Virus record (IMG/VR): IMGVR_UViG_3300009194_000008
Coordinates: 34,859-98,858 of that record
Length of the DNA: 64,000 nucleotides
From: a virus
Strand: one strand, 5' to 3'
Shown: piece after piece, positions 41,386-50,176 of the stretch
How positions within the stretch are numbered: position 1 is the first letter of the stretch
How the letters are laid out: every line of letters begins with the position of its first letter
Notes under the pieces: model-generated
Told to the model about the DNA's origin: nothing
Databases searched by the model: none
Seen by the model: the letters and a program-made list of their open reading frames with translations, nothing else
Position numbers and translations under genes: made by a program

Positions 41386-41793
41386 ATGTTAAGACCCAGC
41401 TCGTTAGGGCTGGTTTGTCTTCTTCTAACGGGCTGTGTCGTGACCCTCGAAGATCCTCGTCAAACAGGGTCTTCTTCACAACACGTAAGTATTTCTTTAA
41501 TAAACCCCAACGGAACGGAGACAACCGAAAGCCCGCCCCCGGTCGTGGTACACCACACCGAACCTGCTGAACCACCCAAACCAACCACACCTCAATCATC
41601 CTGTCCCATCTTTCAACTCCCCCCGACACGAACGATTCCTAAGATGATGGACCTTAGTGATCCCAACATCTCCACCCGGGAAGATATCGAGATTGCGTTA
41701 GCGACGTATATCAATGACTTAAAAGGCTACATCTCCGATGAACGCGAGCGGTTAGTGCGGCGTCACGAGACTTACCTGGATGCGTGTGGATAA
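41386..41793 (+). CDS. Outer-membrane lipoprotein, o-spanin-like candidate
   Basis: 135 aa. The signal sequence 'SLGLVCLLL' leads to the lipobox 'LTGC' at about residue 17, then a Pro/Thr-rich stretch (PPPVVVHHTEPAEPPKPTT) and a helical C-terminal half. A lipidated Cys would anchor it in the outer membrane. Adjacent to a transmembrane/coiled-coil protein. Alternatives are a superinfection-exclusion lipoprotein. Confidence 0.65.
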   Translation: MLRPSSLGLVCLLLTGCVVTLEDPRQTGSSSQHVSISLINPNGTETTESPPPVVVHHTEPAEPPKPTTPQSSCPIFQLPPTRTIPKMMDLSDPNISTREDIEIALATYINDLKGYISDERERLVRRHETYLDACG

Positions 41794-41859
41794 TAGAATT
41801 TCACCCACCCAGGCTATCTTGTAGACGACCCAACTTGTCAGCAAAAAGGATGTTTTACC

Positions 41860-43338
41860 GTGAGCGATGTTACAACGTTAGATGGACTCGTGCTTTATGG
41901 AGATGGTAGCTTTCGTCGGGGTCGTGCCGGCTGGGGATTACACGGGTATACTTTTACCAACACCCCGTTAACCCGTGGTATCGGGATCAAGCAACTACCG
42001 ACCACCAAGGGCTATGCACCAATGGCCCTCGAAGATACCGTAACACCGGTGGAATATCTCGACGCGTTCGGTTCAGTGACCGATACCCCCACCAATAACA
42101 CAGGTGAGCTTCAGGCGGCGATTGAGGCGTTCCGTCTGGCGGAAACGCTGGATGTCACCACTATCTACCTGCTGTTGGATAGCGAGTATGTGCGTAAAGG
42201 TCTGACGCAGTGGGTGAAGAAATGGGTCAAGAATGATTGGCTCACCAAGGATGGCAATCCCGTCGCCAACCGGGGTTATTGGGAAACCTTACTCGGACTG
42301 GAAACCGCCTGGAAAGAAAAAGGCAACAAGGTTGAGTTGGTCTGGATCAAGGGCCATAGTGGTGACGTGGGTAACGACCTAGCGGACCTGAATGCCCGCA
42401 CGGGGTCGGGACAGATTGTCGAGCCCCAGGTACACCGGACAGCACCTGAAGGATATCACAATCCCAAGGTAGAAACCAACCCACTGTTCATGAAGACCCG
42501 GATGTTGTTCAATCTGGGTGGACCGGAGCATCGGACCGAATCTGGTTGTTATTATTACCAATACCAGTTAGGACGCATGCAGACCTACGGTCATAAGCAA
42601 CACGACACTCAAAAAGATCGCCATAATAAAACCGACCTACTGTTGGGTCGACGGATCGCTGATGCCACGTTCTGTGTGATCAAGCTACCAGAGCCGGATG
42701 ACTATCTGGAAACCTTGATTGAGTACCACACCCACCACCACCAGCGTGACATCATCGAACTGGCCATTGCGCGGTTGGATAATGCCTATCGTCCGGCAAC
42801 CTACCAGCGCATTCAACAGTTAGGGAAACCAGCAGTGATCCCCGTGATGGACAACGGCTCATTGCTGACACCCAACGCCGATCTGATCACGAAGACGTTA
42901 GATCCGCCCCGTCTTGCACGGGAAGCGGTTGATAAGTTCGGTATTCTAGAACGTCGACTTAATCAACACCTTGATGGAACGCTCGGGAAAGGTGTCCATG
43001 TGATCGACATCACCGAGTCGTTGTATGGCAAGGAACTGAAGGGCAAAGCGAAAACCAAGGAAGTGGTAGGGTTACACAAGCATATTACCAATAACACCCC
43101 GACTCTGGATGTACCGACGACGTTTAAAGGTCACGACGTGACCCTGAAGCTCGTCTTGGGGGTGGACCTACCGCAACGGAATCCCCTGGCGCGACTCGCC
43201 AGTACCGATACGAAAGTGGAGGTACTTGTTATGGCGGACGGCCCGCTTTGTTACTCCTTCGCCACGGTGTTCAGCACCAGCGAAGGACATGCCATCTACC
43301 AATCACCATACACCCAGTTTGTTCTCCCTAAATCGTGA
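41860..43338 (+). CDS. RNase H with C-terminal extension
   Basis: 492 aa from a GTG with AAAAGGATG upstream. The RNase HI core spans ~10-180: Asp15 ('LYGDGSF'), Glu83 ('NNTGELQAA'), Asp107 ('LLLDSEYV'), His166/Asp173 ('IKGHSGDVGNDLAD'). It would cut RNA in RNA/DNA hybrids such as primers. The C-terminal ~300 residues have no family I recognise and are unusual for RNase H. Confidence 0.9.
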   Translation: MSDVTTLDGLVLYGDGSFRRGRAGWGLHGYTFTNTPLTRGIGIKQLPTTKGYAPMALEDTVTPVEYLDAFGSVTDTPTNNTGELQAAIEAFRLAETLDVTTIYLLLDSEYVRKGLTQWVKKWVKNDWLTKDGNPVANRGYWETLLGLETAWKEKGNKVELVWIKGHSGDVGNDLADLNARTGSGQIVEPQVHRTAPEGYHNPKVETNPLFMKTRMLFNLGGPEHRTESGCYYYQYQLGRMQTYGHKQHDTQKDRHNKTDLLLGRRIADATFCVIKLPEPDDYLETLIEYHTHHHQRDIIELAIARLDNAYRPATYQRIQQLGKPAVIPVMDNGSLLTPNADLITKTLDPPRLAREAVDKFGILERRLNQHLDGTLGKGVHVIDITESLYGKELKGKAKTKEVVGLHKHITNNTPTLDVPTTFKGHDVTLKLVLGVDLPQRNPLARLASTDTKVEVLVMADGPLCYSFATVFSTSEGHAIYQSPYTQFVLPKS

Positions 43339-43365
43339 CCACACCTTAGTGAAAGGTTTTAATCC

Positions 43366-43794
43366 ATGCGCTTTATCCACAACTACCACTTAGTGAGCAA
43401 AAACCCATTAATGTTCTTATGGTTCATGCTTTGGTACCGAACCCCCGACCAGAGCAAACGAATGTGCGTACTGGCTTCGTTGTACGCCCGACTAATGGAG
43501 TGCCAACCCGACGATCGAGAATGCCTGGAACGCGTCAATCAGGAAATGGGCTTGAGTCGTGATACCAATGCCCTGAAATTTCCAGCGGCGATCAGTCGGT
43601 GGATTTGGAAGAACATCCTACCCATCAAACGGATCGACCTGGAACATGAGGAGCACTACGTAGCCCGCCTGGTGAAGAAGACGCCCTGCTGGTTATGGTA
43701 TGCCGACGCCGAAACCAGATACCAAGACATTCAACGTCTGGTAGAACTGTGTACGGGACGTCAGGAACCCGACCATCTACAAGCTGCGGCTTGA
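43366..43794 (+). CDS. Hypothetical protein (142 aa)
   Basis: GTGAAAGG before ATG. It starts with an aromatic, partly hydrophobic stretch ('LMFLWFMLWYRTPDQ'), not clearly a membrane helix, then a helical, charged body ('CVLASLYARLMECQPDDRECLERVNQEMG') with four Cys. It lies 27 nt after RNase H and is probably co-transcribed. Function unknown. Confidence 0.5.
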   Translation: MRFIHNYHLVSKNPLMFLWFMLWYRTPDQSKRMCVLASLYARLMECQPDDRECLERVNQEMGLSRDTNALKFPAAISRWIWKNILPIKRIDLEHEEHYVARLVKKTPCWLWYADAETRYQDIQRLVELCTGRQEPDHLQAAA

Positions 43795-43804
43795 CGGAAG
43801 AAAC

Positions 43805-43826
43805 GTCCCCTCCTTCGGGAGGGGAC
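43805..43826. terminator. Bidirectional hairpin terminator
   Basis: GTCCCCTCC-ttcg-GGAGGGGAC, a UUCG-loop hairpin, followed by TATGTCGG, between convergent genes. Confidence 0.8.
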
Positions 43827-43840
43827 TATGTCGGCGGTGG

Positions 43841-44686
43841 TTACAGCGCGCGGAGCAATGTACGTTCGGTATGTTTCAATGCCGTGGTGGTATCGATGAC
43901 CCGTGTCTGCATGACTGAGAACCATTCCACCCAGCGAGCCGCGTGTTGCAGGTTGTTGGCGATCTCTGCCATTACCTGTTTACTCGGGGTGGTCTCTTGG
44001 CGATGGATGGCGTCCAGCAACGCCGTAGCGGTCTGCTGCAGGCGTTGCACCTCTTTCACAATCTCCTTGGGATTGGCTTCAGCCCAACGGCGCCGGTTGA
44101 GTTTGTTGACAACGTCCATGGCAGTGACGCAACCATTGTTGTTAACAAAGAGATCCCCAAAGGCCGCTTCGCTGGAACGATTCCCTTCGACCGTCCACCG
44201 TGCTTCCTTCTCGATCAGCGATGCGCGGATCTCGTCACTGTACTCCTTGGACGGCGTTTCCACCCGACGCTCGGACAGGCGTTCCAGGTCATTGAGGTAG
44301 TAGGCCATCAGACGGCTGGTCTTCATCAACACGGAAGGACGGATCCCCGCCATGTATGGGAGGTGTTGTACATAGAGCTCCTGAACATAATCTTCCAGGT
44401 TACCCAGAAATCCTACCGGCTTAGCAACCACGATATCCGCCACATCGGTATAACGCGATTGACGCAATTTGGCACGAACCGAATTGGTATTGATCACTTC
44501 AGGACGCGAGTAGTCCCAGGTGGTGATAAACCGAAATACATCATTCAGACCCGCCTTGAGTTTCGCCATGCGGTTCTGCACCAACGAATGCAGTTCAGAT
44601 ATAGTGTAAGCTTCAGTAGAAACCGTCTGACACGTCTCGATGAACCGGTCGGTCTCGGGGCGTGAGGTAAAGAGTTCGTGCGTCAT
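43841..44686 (-). CDS. Hypothetical helical protein (281 aa)
   Basis: GGAGGGATC before ATG. Mostly helical, polar and basic ('SELHSLVQNRMAKLKAGLNDVFRFI', 'EIVKEVQRLQQTATALLDAIHRQE'). No membrane segment or motif. It is the only minus-strand gene between RNase H and the recombinase; the style fits a virion or core protein of jumbo phages. Function unknown. Confidence 0.5.
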   Translation of the reverse strand: MTHELFTSRPETDRFIETCQTVSTEAYTISELHSLVQNRMAKLKAGLNDVFRFITTWDYSRPEVINTNSVRAKLRQSRYTDVADIVVAKPVGFLGNLEDYVQELYVQHLPYMAGIRPSVLMKTSRLMAYYLNDLERLSERRVETPSKEYSDEIRASLIEKEARWTVEGNRSSEAAFGDLFVNNNGCVTAMDVVNKLNRRRWAEANPKEIVKEVQRLQQTATALLDAIHRQETTPSKQVMAEIANNLQHAARWVEWFSVMQTRVIDTTTALKHTERTLLRAL

Positions 44687-44821
44687 GATCCCTCCACGGG
44701 TAATGGGACACCAGAGTGTATGTCATTCATATCAATACGGAGTCTACACCGGGAAAATCCACCTAGCTGCGTTATTGAATGACCGTAACCTTCACGTAGT
44801 ACAGCGACAGGATAGTCACAC

Positions 44822-46273
44822 ATGTTTCAGAAAGCATTCTCACGTCCGCGGTTTCGTCCGGCCATTAACATGGGCGCTCTGTTAGATATCCCCACCGGCA
44901 AGTACGAGTATGGTCAACACGGAGAAGCCATTCTCAATGGTGGTCTGTCATCCATGACAGGTATCTGCGCACGACCGAACAACTTCAAGACCGCGCTGGC
45001 GGTGTATATGCTCGCTCAGCTTCGTCGGGTATGTCACCATACCCACACCATCACTTACGACACCGAAGGTACGCTCTACCCCACGTCACGTTTCGATGCG
45101 GTGTCCAAGAACGATCCCTATCTGTCAGGGATCGATTACGACAACGACGAACAGTTCGCCTTTACTGACCTGTCACAGTACATGGGCGATCAGTGGTTCG
45201 ACGAATTCCGTAAAATCGTCAATCAGAAAACCAAGGATGAGAAGGACTGGCTGGCCACTACGCCGTTCCTTGACGGTAATGGCAAACCCAAGGATGCGCT
45301 CTATCCGAGTGGGGGTCTGATCGACAGCTTCAGTAAGTTCCAGGTATCTGCCGTTGAAGACATCTACAATAAGAACAAGATCGGTGACTCTGGGGCCAAC
45401 ACCGATGCCATGATGAATGGTAAGGCCAAGAACCAGATGTTCAACCAGATGCCGCAGATCTGTGCACGTACGGGGTCCTACCTGATCCTGACGGCGCACC
45501 TGGGCGATATCATCAACATGGAGATGTTCCCCACCGATAAGCGTAACCTGTCCTACATGAAGAAGGACACGGTGCTTAAGGGGGTCTCCAGTGGTTTCTA
45601 TTCCCTACCCAATAACGTGTGGATGATCACCCACAACAAGCCGCTGCAGAACAAGGATAAGATGCCGGAATACCCGTGGGACAACGCCACGGCCATGCAG
45701 GGCGATACCGACCTGACCATCATTACCATGATGAACCTGCGCGGTAAGAACGGCATGTCGGGCCTGCCGGTGCCGCTGGTGGTCTCACAGAGTGAAGGCA
45801 TTCTGGCCAGTCTGTCCGAATTCCATTACGTCAAGGAAAACAACCGCTTCGGGATTGGTGGTAACATGCAGAACTACTACATGGAACTGCTGCCCGACGT
45901 GACCCTGTCACGGACCAAGATCCGCAAACGGTTGGATGAGAATGCCAAACTGCGTCGTGCGGTGCAGATCACCGCTGAGATTCTGCAGATGCAGCAATTC
46001 CACCGGGGTCACGAAGCCGATCTGATCTGTGAGCCCAAGGTTCTGTATGAGGACCTCAAGGCCATGGGTTACGACTGGGATCAGCTGCTGGGTGAAACCC
46101 GCAGCTACTGGGTCTTCTCTAAAGAGGAGACTGAACATGACCAGAAGTATCTGTCCACCATGGATCTACTCAACATCCGGCTCGGAAAGTACACCCCGTT
46201 CTGGATGACCAAGGAAGAGAAAGCGAAGCTCAAGCCCAACCCGAATCTGGGTAAGGCTGAGAAGACCGCCTAA
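44822..46273 (+). CDS. UvsX/RecA-like recombinase
   Basis: 483 aa with AGGATAGTCACAC before ATG. A degenerate Walker A lies at residues 47-57 ('GICARPNNFKTAL'). Further core segments include 'THTITYDTEGTLYPTSRF', 'LIDSFSKFQVSAVEDI' and 'GSYLILTAHLGD', in the Walker B/L1 region. The order fits the RecA/UvsX fold of phiKZ-like phages, which would drive strand exchange in recombination-dependent replication. Sequence is divergent from bacterial RecA. It begins a + strand run of small genes. Confidence 0.75.
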   Translation: MFQKAFSRPRFRPAINMGALLDIPTGKYEYGQHGEAILNGGLSSMTGICARPNNFKTALAVYMLAQLRRVCHHTHTITYDTEGTLYPTSRFDAVSKNDPYLSGIDYDNDEQFAFTDLSQYMGDQWFDEFRKIVNQKTKDEKDWLATTPFLDGNGKPKDALYPSGGLIDSFSKFQVSAVEDIYNKNKIGDSGANTDAMMNGKAKNQMFNQMPQICARTGSYLILTAHLGDIINMEMFPTDKRNLSYMKKDTVLKGVSSGFYSLPNNVWMITHNKPLQNKDKMPEYPWDNATAMQGDTDLTIITMMNLRGKNGMSGLPVPLVVSQSEGILASLSEFHYVKENNRFGIGGNMQNYYMELLPDVTLSRTKIRKRLDENAKLRRAVQITAEILQMQQFHRGHEADLICEPKVLYEDLKAMGYDWDQLLGETRSYWVFSKEETEHDQKYLSTMDLLNIRLGKYTPFWMTKEEKAKLKPNPNLGKAEKTA

Positions 46274-46303
46274 CAACACCTCTCTCACCATTTGGAGAAT
46301 ATC

Positions 46304-46489
46304 GTGGAACTCATTCCGTTTGATCACACCTCTGTGGGTTTTCGTCGTGCCAAGCGTTGGTTAAAGCACAACCGCTTTCGTGAACTGCTGGAAACCTATG
46401 GCAGTGATGCCAACGCGGTGGTTAACCTCGCCAACGAGATCCGCAACCAACAGCGTCACGATCACTCCGAGCCCGACTATAAGGAATGA
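46304..46489 (+). CDS. Small hypothetical protein (61 aa)
   Basis: Starts at a GTG preceded by GGAGAATATC. Basic and helical ('RRAKRWLKHNRFRELLETYG'), then polar. It overlaps the next gene by 4 nt (ATGA), indicating translational coupling. Unknown function. Confidence 0.55.
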   Translation: MELIPFDHTSVGFRRAKRWLKHNRFRELLETYGSDANAVVNLANEIRNQQRHDHSEPDYKE

Positions 46490-46842
46490 AGCTCTACACG
46501 TACCAGATTCCTCACTGGCGCAAACTGCAAGGCTGTGGTGTTCCCTTGGTGGACACCACAGTGAAATCAGGTGATCCCCGCATGGCCCCGACGTGGGCCA
46601 TGGTTATGGGTGTGAAGCGCGGGACCCTAAGTGAGGAAGAATATACGCGCGCCTATAATGAAATGCTGGACTATTCGTGGTTCGCTGATCCCGCTTTCTG
46701 GGATGACCTATTGCGTCAACCCAGTATAGCCCTTGGCCGCTACTGTCCAGCTAACACATTCTGTCACCGCTACCTGTTGGTGGACTTCCTTGTTCGCCAC
46801 ACACGCCGCCTACCTAGGCGAGCTGACACCTCAAAACGTTAG
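46486..46842 (+). CDS. DUF488-like protein
   Basis: 118 aa. 'APTWAMVMGVKRGTLSEEEYTRAYNEML' and 'IALGRYCPANTFCHRYLLVDFLV' match the DUF488-type pattern, whose hallmark is the FCHR motif near the C-terminus. Members occur in bacteria and phages and lack an agreed function. It overlaps the 61-aa gene by 4 nt. Confidence 0.7.
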   Translation: MKLYTYQIPHWRKLQGCGVPLVDTTVKSGDPRMAPTWAMVMGVKRGTLSEEEYTRAYNEMLDYSWFADPAFWDDLLRQPSIALGRYCPANTFCHRYLLVDFLVRHTRRLPRRADTSKR

Positions 46843-46852
46843 TCGTATAGAC
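46841..46852 (+). promoter_or_regulatory. Promoter-like TCGTATAGAC motif
   Basis: AGTCGTATAGAC, 50-60 nt upstream of the 109-aa gene. TCGTATAGAC recurs upstream of the 326-aa virion gene (52672-52681), and a related ATCTTGTAGAC precedes RNase H. Confidence 0.35.
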
Positions 46853-46901
46853 TAGCTTAAGGAAGCCGAATGTCATGTTATCATTTCTCTCTGGAGCTAC
46901 C

Positions 46902-47231
46902 ATGCCTAACCAAATCTCCCTTCGTGCCCGTGTTTTCTACTTAATCCGTCACCACGACATCGAGCTGGCCGAAACCTTTGCCCGTCGGTGTCCGGAAGTG
47001 CGTGACCTCGTGGAACTCAACACGTTCTTCCATCGGATCTTCTCCCAAATAGAAGGCTTCCCGGTCGACGCTCGGGCGTGTCTCAACGACACCATGAACG
47101 AGCAAGACTGGTTCCGTCATTTTGAAGCCACTGCGCTGCCGGCTCTGCTGCGGCTGCGATTCCCCCCGTTCACGGCCAAGGAGGTGCCGAGCTTCTATGA
47201 CATCCTCAACCCCGGACTTGCTCCTGCATGA
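46902..47231 (+). CDS. Hypothetical protein (109 aa)
   Basis: Starts at the ATG with CTGGAGCTACC upstream. Helical, with 'RARVFYLIRHHDIELAETFARRCPEVRDL' and a C-terminal 'LRFPPFTAKEVPSFYDILNPGL'. No motif. The next gene starts inside its 3' end. Confidence 0.5.
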   Translation: MPNQISLRARVFYLIRHHDIELAETFARRCPEVRDLVELNTFFHRIFSQIEGFPVDARACLNDTMNEQDWFRHFEATALPALLRLRFPPFTAKEVPSFYDILNPGLAPA

Positions 47232-47580
47232 ACCACGACTAGCCATTCTCCACCCTCCCCACTTCACGAATGGCGAGCTTGTCCAGTCGATTCTGGAGCA
47301 GCCCACCTGGATACAACGCGATCCTGAGATCGTGCTATTCCGGCCCCAGTTGCTCCAGCCTCACTTCCTTGACCAGTGGCTTGCAGAGTACTATTGGTTC
47401 AACACCTCATTCAGTCCTGTCGACCAAGAAAAGGAGTCTTGGTTTGCGGGGTTGGATGAGGTGCTTTCTTATGCCACCCACCTCATGGTGTTCTGGGATG
47501 GTGCACCACACACAGTCGTGAACCAGTACCTCCGGCGCAAAGAGCGCCCCATGCCACCCACCAAGGTGGTGACTGTCTAG
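47197..47580 (+). CDS. Hypothetical, possible SLOG/Rossmann-like protein
   Basis: About 127 aa from an ATG 12 nt after GGAGG, overlapping the previous gene by 35 nt. 'ILHPPHFTNGELVQSIL', 'RDPEIVLFRPQL' and a C-terminal 'ATHLMVFWDGAPHTVVNQYLRR...TKVVTV' loosely resemble small Rossmann-like nucleotide-binding proteins of the SLOG/DUF2493 kind. The resemblance is weak. Confidence 0.4.
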   Translation: MTSSTPDLLLHEPRLAILHPPHFTNGELVQSILEQPTWIQRDPEIVLFRPQLLQPHFLDQWLAEYYWFNTSFSPVDQEKESWFAGLDEVLSYATHLMVFWDGAPHTVVNQYLRRKERPMPPTKVVTV

Positions 47581-47615
47581 GAGGATGATATGTAACCCAT
47601 ACACGGAGTGTCTCC

Positions 47616-48290
47616 ATGTCCCCACGTCAACGTGCGACCAACGAACTATTGTACTTCATCGACCAGTTTGCTCCGGGGTCAGATAACCGGGATATTTACG
47701 AACGCCGTCTAAACCAGATGACCAACCAAGAGTTTACCGACTTCATGTCACGGTTGGAATCTGGGGAAGATGTGTTGGCGCTGTTTATCCCCAACCTCTC
47801 CAAGCATTCCCTATCGTTGAAGCGTAACTTCCAGATTGCCAAGAAGCTGGATTACCCCCTGTTCCAGCATCTGCATCTGACCGATCCCAAAACCGGACAG
47901 GTGTACAAGACGCCCATCAAGCACCTGGTCATTGACTTGCCGTTACGGCGTCAGGCCCAGATGCTGTATAAGAAAATGAGCATCCCCGAGAATAACCAAG
48001 CGGTGGATGAACGCAGTGGTCAGCCTACCGGGCCCAGTAAAGGGGCCAGGGTCTCCTATCCCGAATTGCAGGTCAATGCCGCCAAGGGGCTGGACAACAT
48101 GGTCTTGGAGCTCATCAAGTTCCGGGGCGGTGATGTTAAAGCCTTTAACGCCATGAACCGCAGCATTCAGGAAACTGGTGATGCCTCCTTGGAGGAGATC
48201 AATGCCCGGGAACCGACCAACGTTAAGGCCTCCCAGACGCTCAGCGTGTTCTTGAAGGCCATGCATTTGCAGAATAACGTGGATCAATAA
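47616..48290 (+). CDS. Possible RNA polymerase beta C-terminal segment
   Basis: 224 aa, ACGGAGTGTCTCC before ATG. Residues ~85-175 contain 'KTGQVYKTPIKHLVIDLPLR', 'RSGQPTGPSKGARVSYPELQVNAAKGL' and 'LELIKFRGGDVKAFNAMNRSI'. These line up loosely with the beta C-terminal landmarks 'YMLKLHHMVDDK', 'STGPYSLVTQQPLGG' and 'GEMEVWALEAYGA'. The beta gene at 57048-62906 ends before this region, so a separate C-terminal subunit is plausible, as phiKZ polymerases are split. Tentative. Confidence 0.4.
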   Translation: MSPRQRATNELLYFIDQFAPGSDNRDIYERRLNQMTNQEFTDFMSRLESGEDVLALFIPNLSKHSLSLKRNFQIAKKLDYPLFQHLHLTDPKTGQVYKTPIKHLVIDLPLRRQAQMLYKKMSIPENNQAVDERSGQPTGPSKGARVSYPELQVNAAKGLDNMVLELIKFRGGDVKAFNAMNRSIQETGDASLEEINAREPTNVKASQTLSVFLKAMHLQNNVDQ

Positions 48291-48310
48291 CCAGTTACTA
48301 AGGACGTCAC

Positions 48311-48826
48311 ATGTCAGGTCTCCACCAGATCGCCTCAGAAGCCGCCCTGGAGGCGACACGTGAGGAACTCTACCTCACCCCCAGGGAAACCCACACCGAA
48401 CTGTACAGGTGGCTTCTTGAGCTGAGAATCAATACCCGCATGTATTACCTCAGTCAAGAAATGGTGGTAGCGGAGCTGTGGCCCAAATTACGCCGCAATG
48501 AAGCCCTGTTGGACCTTGTCATGCGTGGTGCCATTGGTTTCTACTCGCGGATGGAGGGTCACGAGACCGGGGCACGGTATCGCGACTACTGTGGTACGAT
48601 CGGTCACGCCATTGGTGAACTCACCGGTCGAGGTCGTAACCAGTCTCAACAGGTCTCCGACCCAGAGTTCCATGAGAAGATTCCTCCGGGAACCAAACTG
48701 CGAGAACTGTTTATCCAAGAACAGTGGCTGACGTATCTGGTGGCGTTGGAACGTAGTGCCTCAAAACTTCTTCCAACCTCCATGCTGATTCACATTGACC
48801 CCACTCAGGGAACTGGCAATGCGTAA
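48311..48826 (+). CDS. Hypothetical protein (171 aa)
   Basis: AAGGACGTCAC before ATG. Helical, rich in Arg, Glu and Leu ('THTELYRWLLELRINTRMYYLSQEMVVAELWPKLRRNE'), with no membrane helix or motif. Its 3' end overlaps the next gene by 8 nt. Unknown function. Confidence 0.5.
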   Translation: MSGLHQIASEAALEATREELYLTPRETHTELYRWLLELRINTRMYYLSQEMVVAELWPKLRRNEALLDLVMRGAIGFYSRMEGHETGARYRDYCGTIGHAIGELTGRGRNQSQQVSDPEFHEKIPPGTKLRELFIQEQWLTYLVALERSASKLLPTSMLIHIDPTQGTGNA

Positions 48827-49529
48827 AGTATTGATCGATATGGATAGCCTGTTGGATACCCGTCTCGGGGTCTTGGCTGGGCTTAGTGAAGAGGCCGTGC
48901 GTAAAGTGATCGCTACTCCCACCTACTGGCAACGGGAACACACCGATTGGTCTGTTCTGACTAGTGGGTTGGTCGATAACGCAACCTTTCAAGACGCCTG
49001 GAAGAATCGGGGTAATGGGGACCTTCGTCGGTCAGTGATGACCGGGATTATCCTACCCTTGAGTCGAGTGCTCGCCGAATACAATCGTAACGTACAGGAC
49101 GGGATTGTTGACGACGACATCTGTCTGGAGGTCAACCTTCATCCCTATACGCTGGACTTTGACGAAACCGAGGAGTTGGAAGGGGTCTTGCATGAACTCC
49201 TTTATCCCGAGCTACAGATCAGCTTCTGTTCCCGTCCCATGGAAGAGCTGACCCCCAAGGTCATGAACGAACACTACGCCGCGGTGTTTTTGTTTGACTT
49301 CCCACCATGGATCAAGCACCACTGCTTTAACCTGGGCAAACAGCGTTGTCGTGGGTTGAACGTGATCGTTCCCAAGCTCTTTGAAAAGGACCCTCGAAAC
49401 TTAACCAAAGAACAGAAGCAAGAAGAGGTCTTTGGGTTTCGCCTGTGGTTGATGGAATATATCGACTTCGAGTTTGTGGATGTAGAGTGGTTCTCCATGC
49501 TTCGCCCCAGCAAAGAAAAAAGTGCATAG
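48819..49529 (+). CDS. Possible HAD-like protein (236 aa)
   Basis: Starts at the ATG overlapping the previous stop. The N-terminus 'KVLIDMDSLLDTRLG' has the 'hhhDxDxhhxxR' form of HAD-family nucleophile loops (Asp in 'IDMDS'). The later 'AAVFLFDFPPWIKHHCFNLGKQRC' does not clearly supply motifs II-IV. It may be a HAD-related nucleotidase or an unrelated structural protein. Confidence 0.45.
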   Translation: MRKVLIDMDSLLDTRLGVLAGLSEEAVRKVIATPTYWQREHTDWSVLTSGLVDNATFQDAWKNRGNGDLRRSVMTGIILPLSRVLAEYNRNVQDGIVDDDICLEVNLHPYTLDFDETEELEGVLHELLYPELQISFCSRPMEELTPKVMNEHYAAVFLFDFPPWIKHHCFNLGKQRCRGLNVIVPKLFEKDPRNLTKEQKQEEVFGFRLWLMEYIDFEFVDVEWFSMLRPSKEKSA

Positions 49530-49532
49530 AGT

Positions 49533-49555
49533 CCCCTCCCCGTGCTGGGGAGGGG
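49533..49555. terminator. Bidirectional hairpin terminator
   Basis: CCCCTCCCC-gtgct-GGGGAGGGG, followed by TTATGCCGTC, between convergent genes. Confidence 0.8.
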
Positions 49556-49563
49556 TTATGCCG

Positions 49564-50031
49564 TCAATCCTCATCCTCGTCAGGGCCGGGGACCATGTTG
49601 CGTTCCCGTTCCATGCGTTTCATGAAATCAGTGGAGGTCTCGGAAACCACCCCAATCTCATGCTCGCCATCTACCAAGTCATGGTCGCCCAGTTTCTCAG
49701 GACTGGCCTGGGGAGTGGGGATCTCTTTGGCACTGCCATCAGGTTCCCGTTCGAAGGGGTTACGGTTCTGCTGCATCATGACCATGTCACGCAGCGCAGA
49801 GGCCACCTCTTTCGAGCTATCGGCGGCATTCTGCTCGATGCTGTTCTTACGGTCGTTGATGGCGGTACTGTCCATATCCTTCAATGCTTTCAAGACAGTA
49901 TCGATGTCCTTGGGGTCTTCAGGGACCCCTTTCTTCATGTAGTGGTCGACGACCGTACGCCGGATTCCCTGGGAGTAGGCAAGGGTTTCCTCGTAGTTTG
50001 GGACGCTGGGGGCTTCGGTTTCTTCGCTCAT
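49564..50031 (-). CDS. Hypothetical, terminase-small/scaffold-style protein
   Basis: About 155 aa from the ATG with GAGGAAGCC upstream. 'YEETLAYSQGIRRTVVDHYMKKGVPEDPKDIDTVLKALKDMDSTAINDRKNSIEQNA' is helical and resembles small phage packaging or scaffold-type proteins with the 'DxxTVLKALxDMD' pattern. The C-terminus is acidic (GPDEDED). The assignment is a guess from style. Confidence 0.4.
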   Translation of the reverse strand: MSEETEAPSVPNYEETLAYSQGIRRTVVDHYMKKGVPEDPKDIDTVLKALKDMDSTAINDRKNSIEQNAADSSKEVASALRDMVMMQQNRNPFEREPDGSAKEIPTPQASPEKLGDHDLVDGEHEIGVVSETSTDFMKRMERERNMVPGPDEDED

Positions 50032-50176
50032 GTCAGGCTTCCTCGGGAAAAAGTACAATACGGGTTAACATTATGGTAGTCATAGGGACTTGACGGCAAT
50101 TGACATCTATATCATTCAGTTGACCAACCCTATGCTATCATGTGTCTCCACTAATCATTCCATAAGGAGTCCACCC

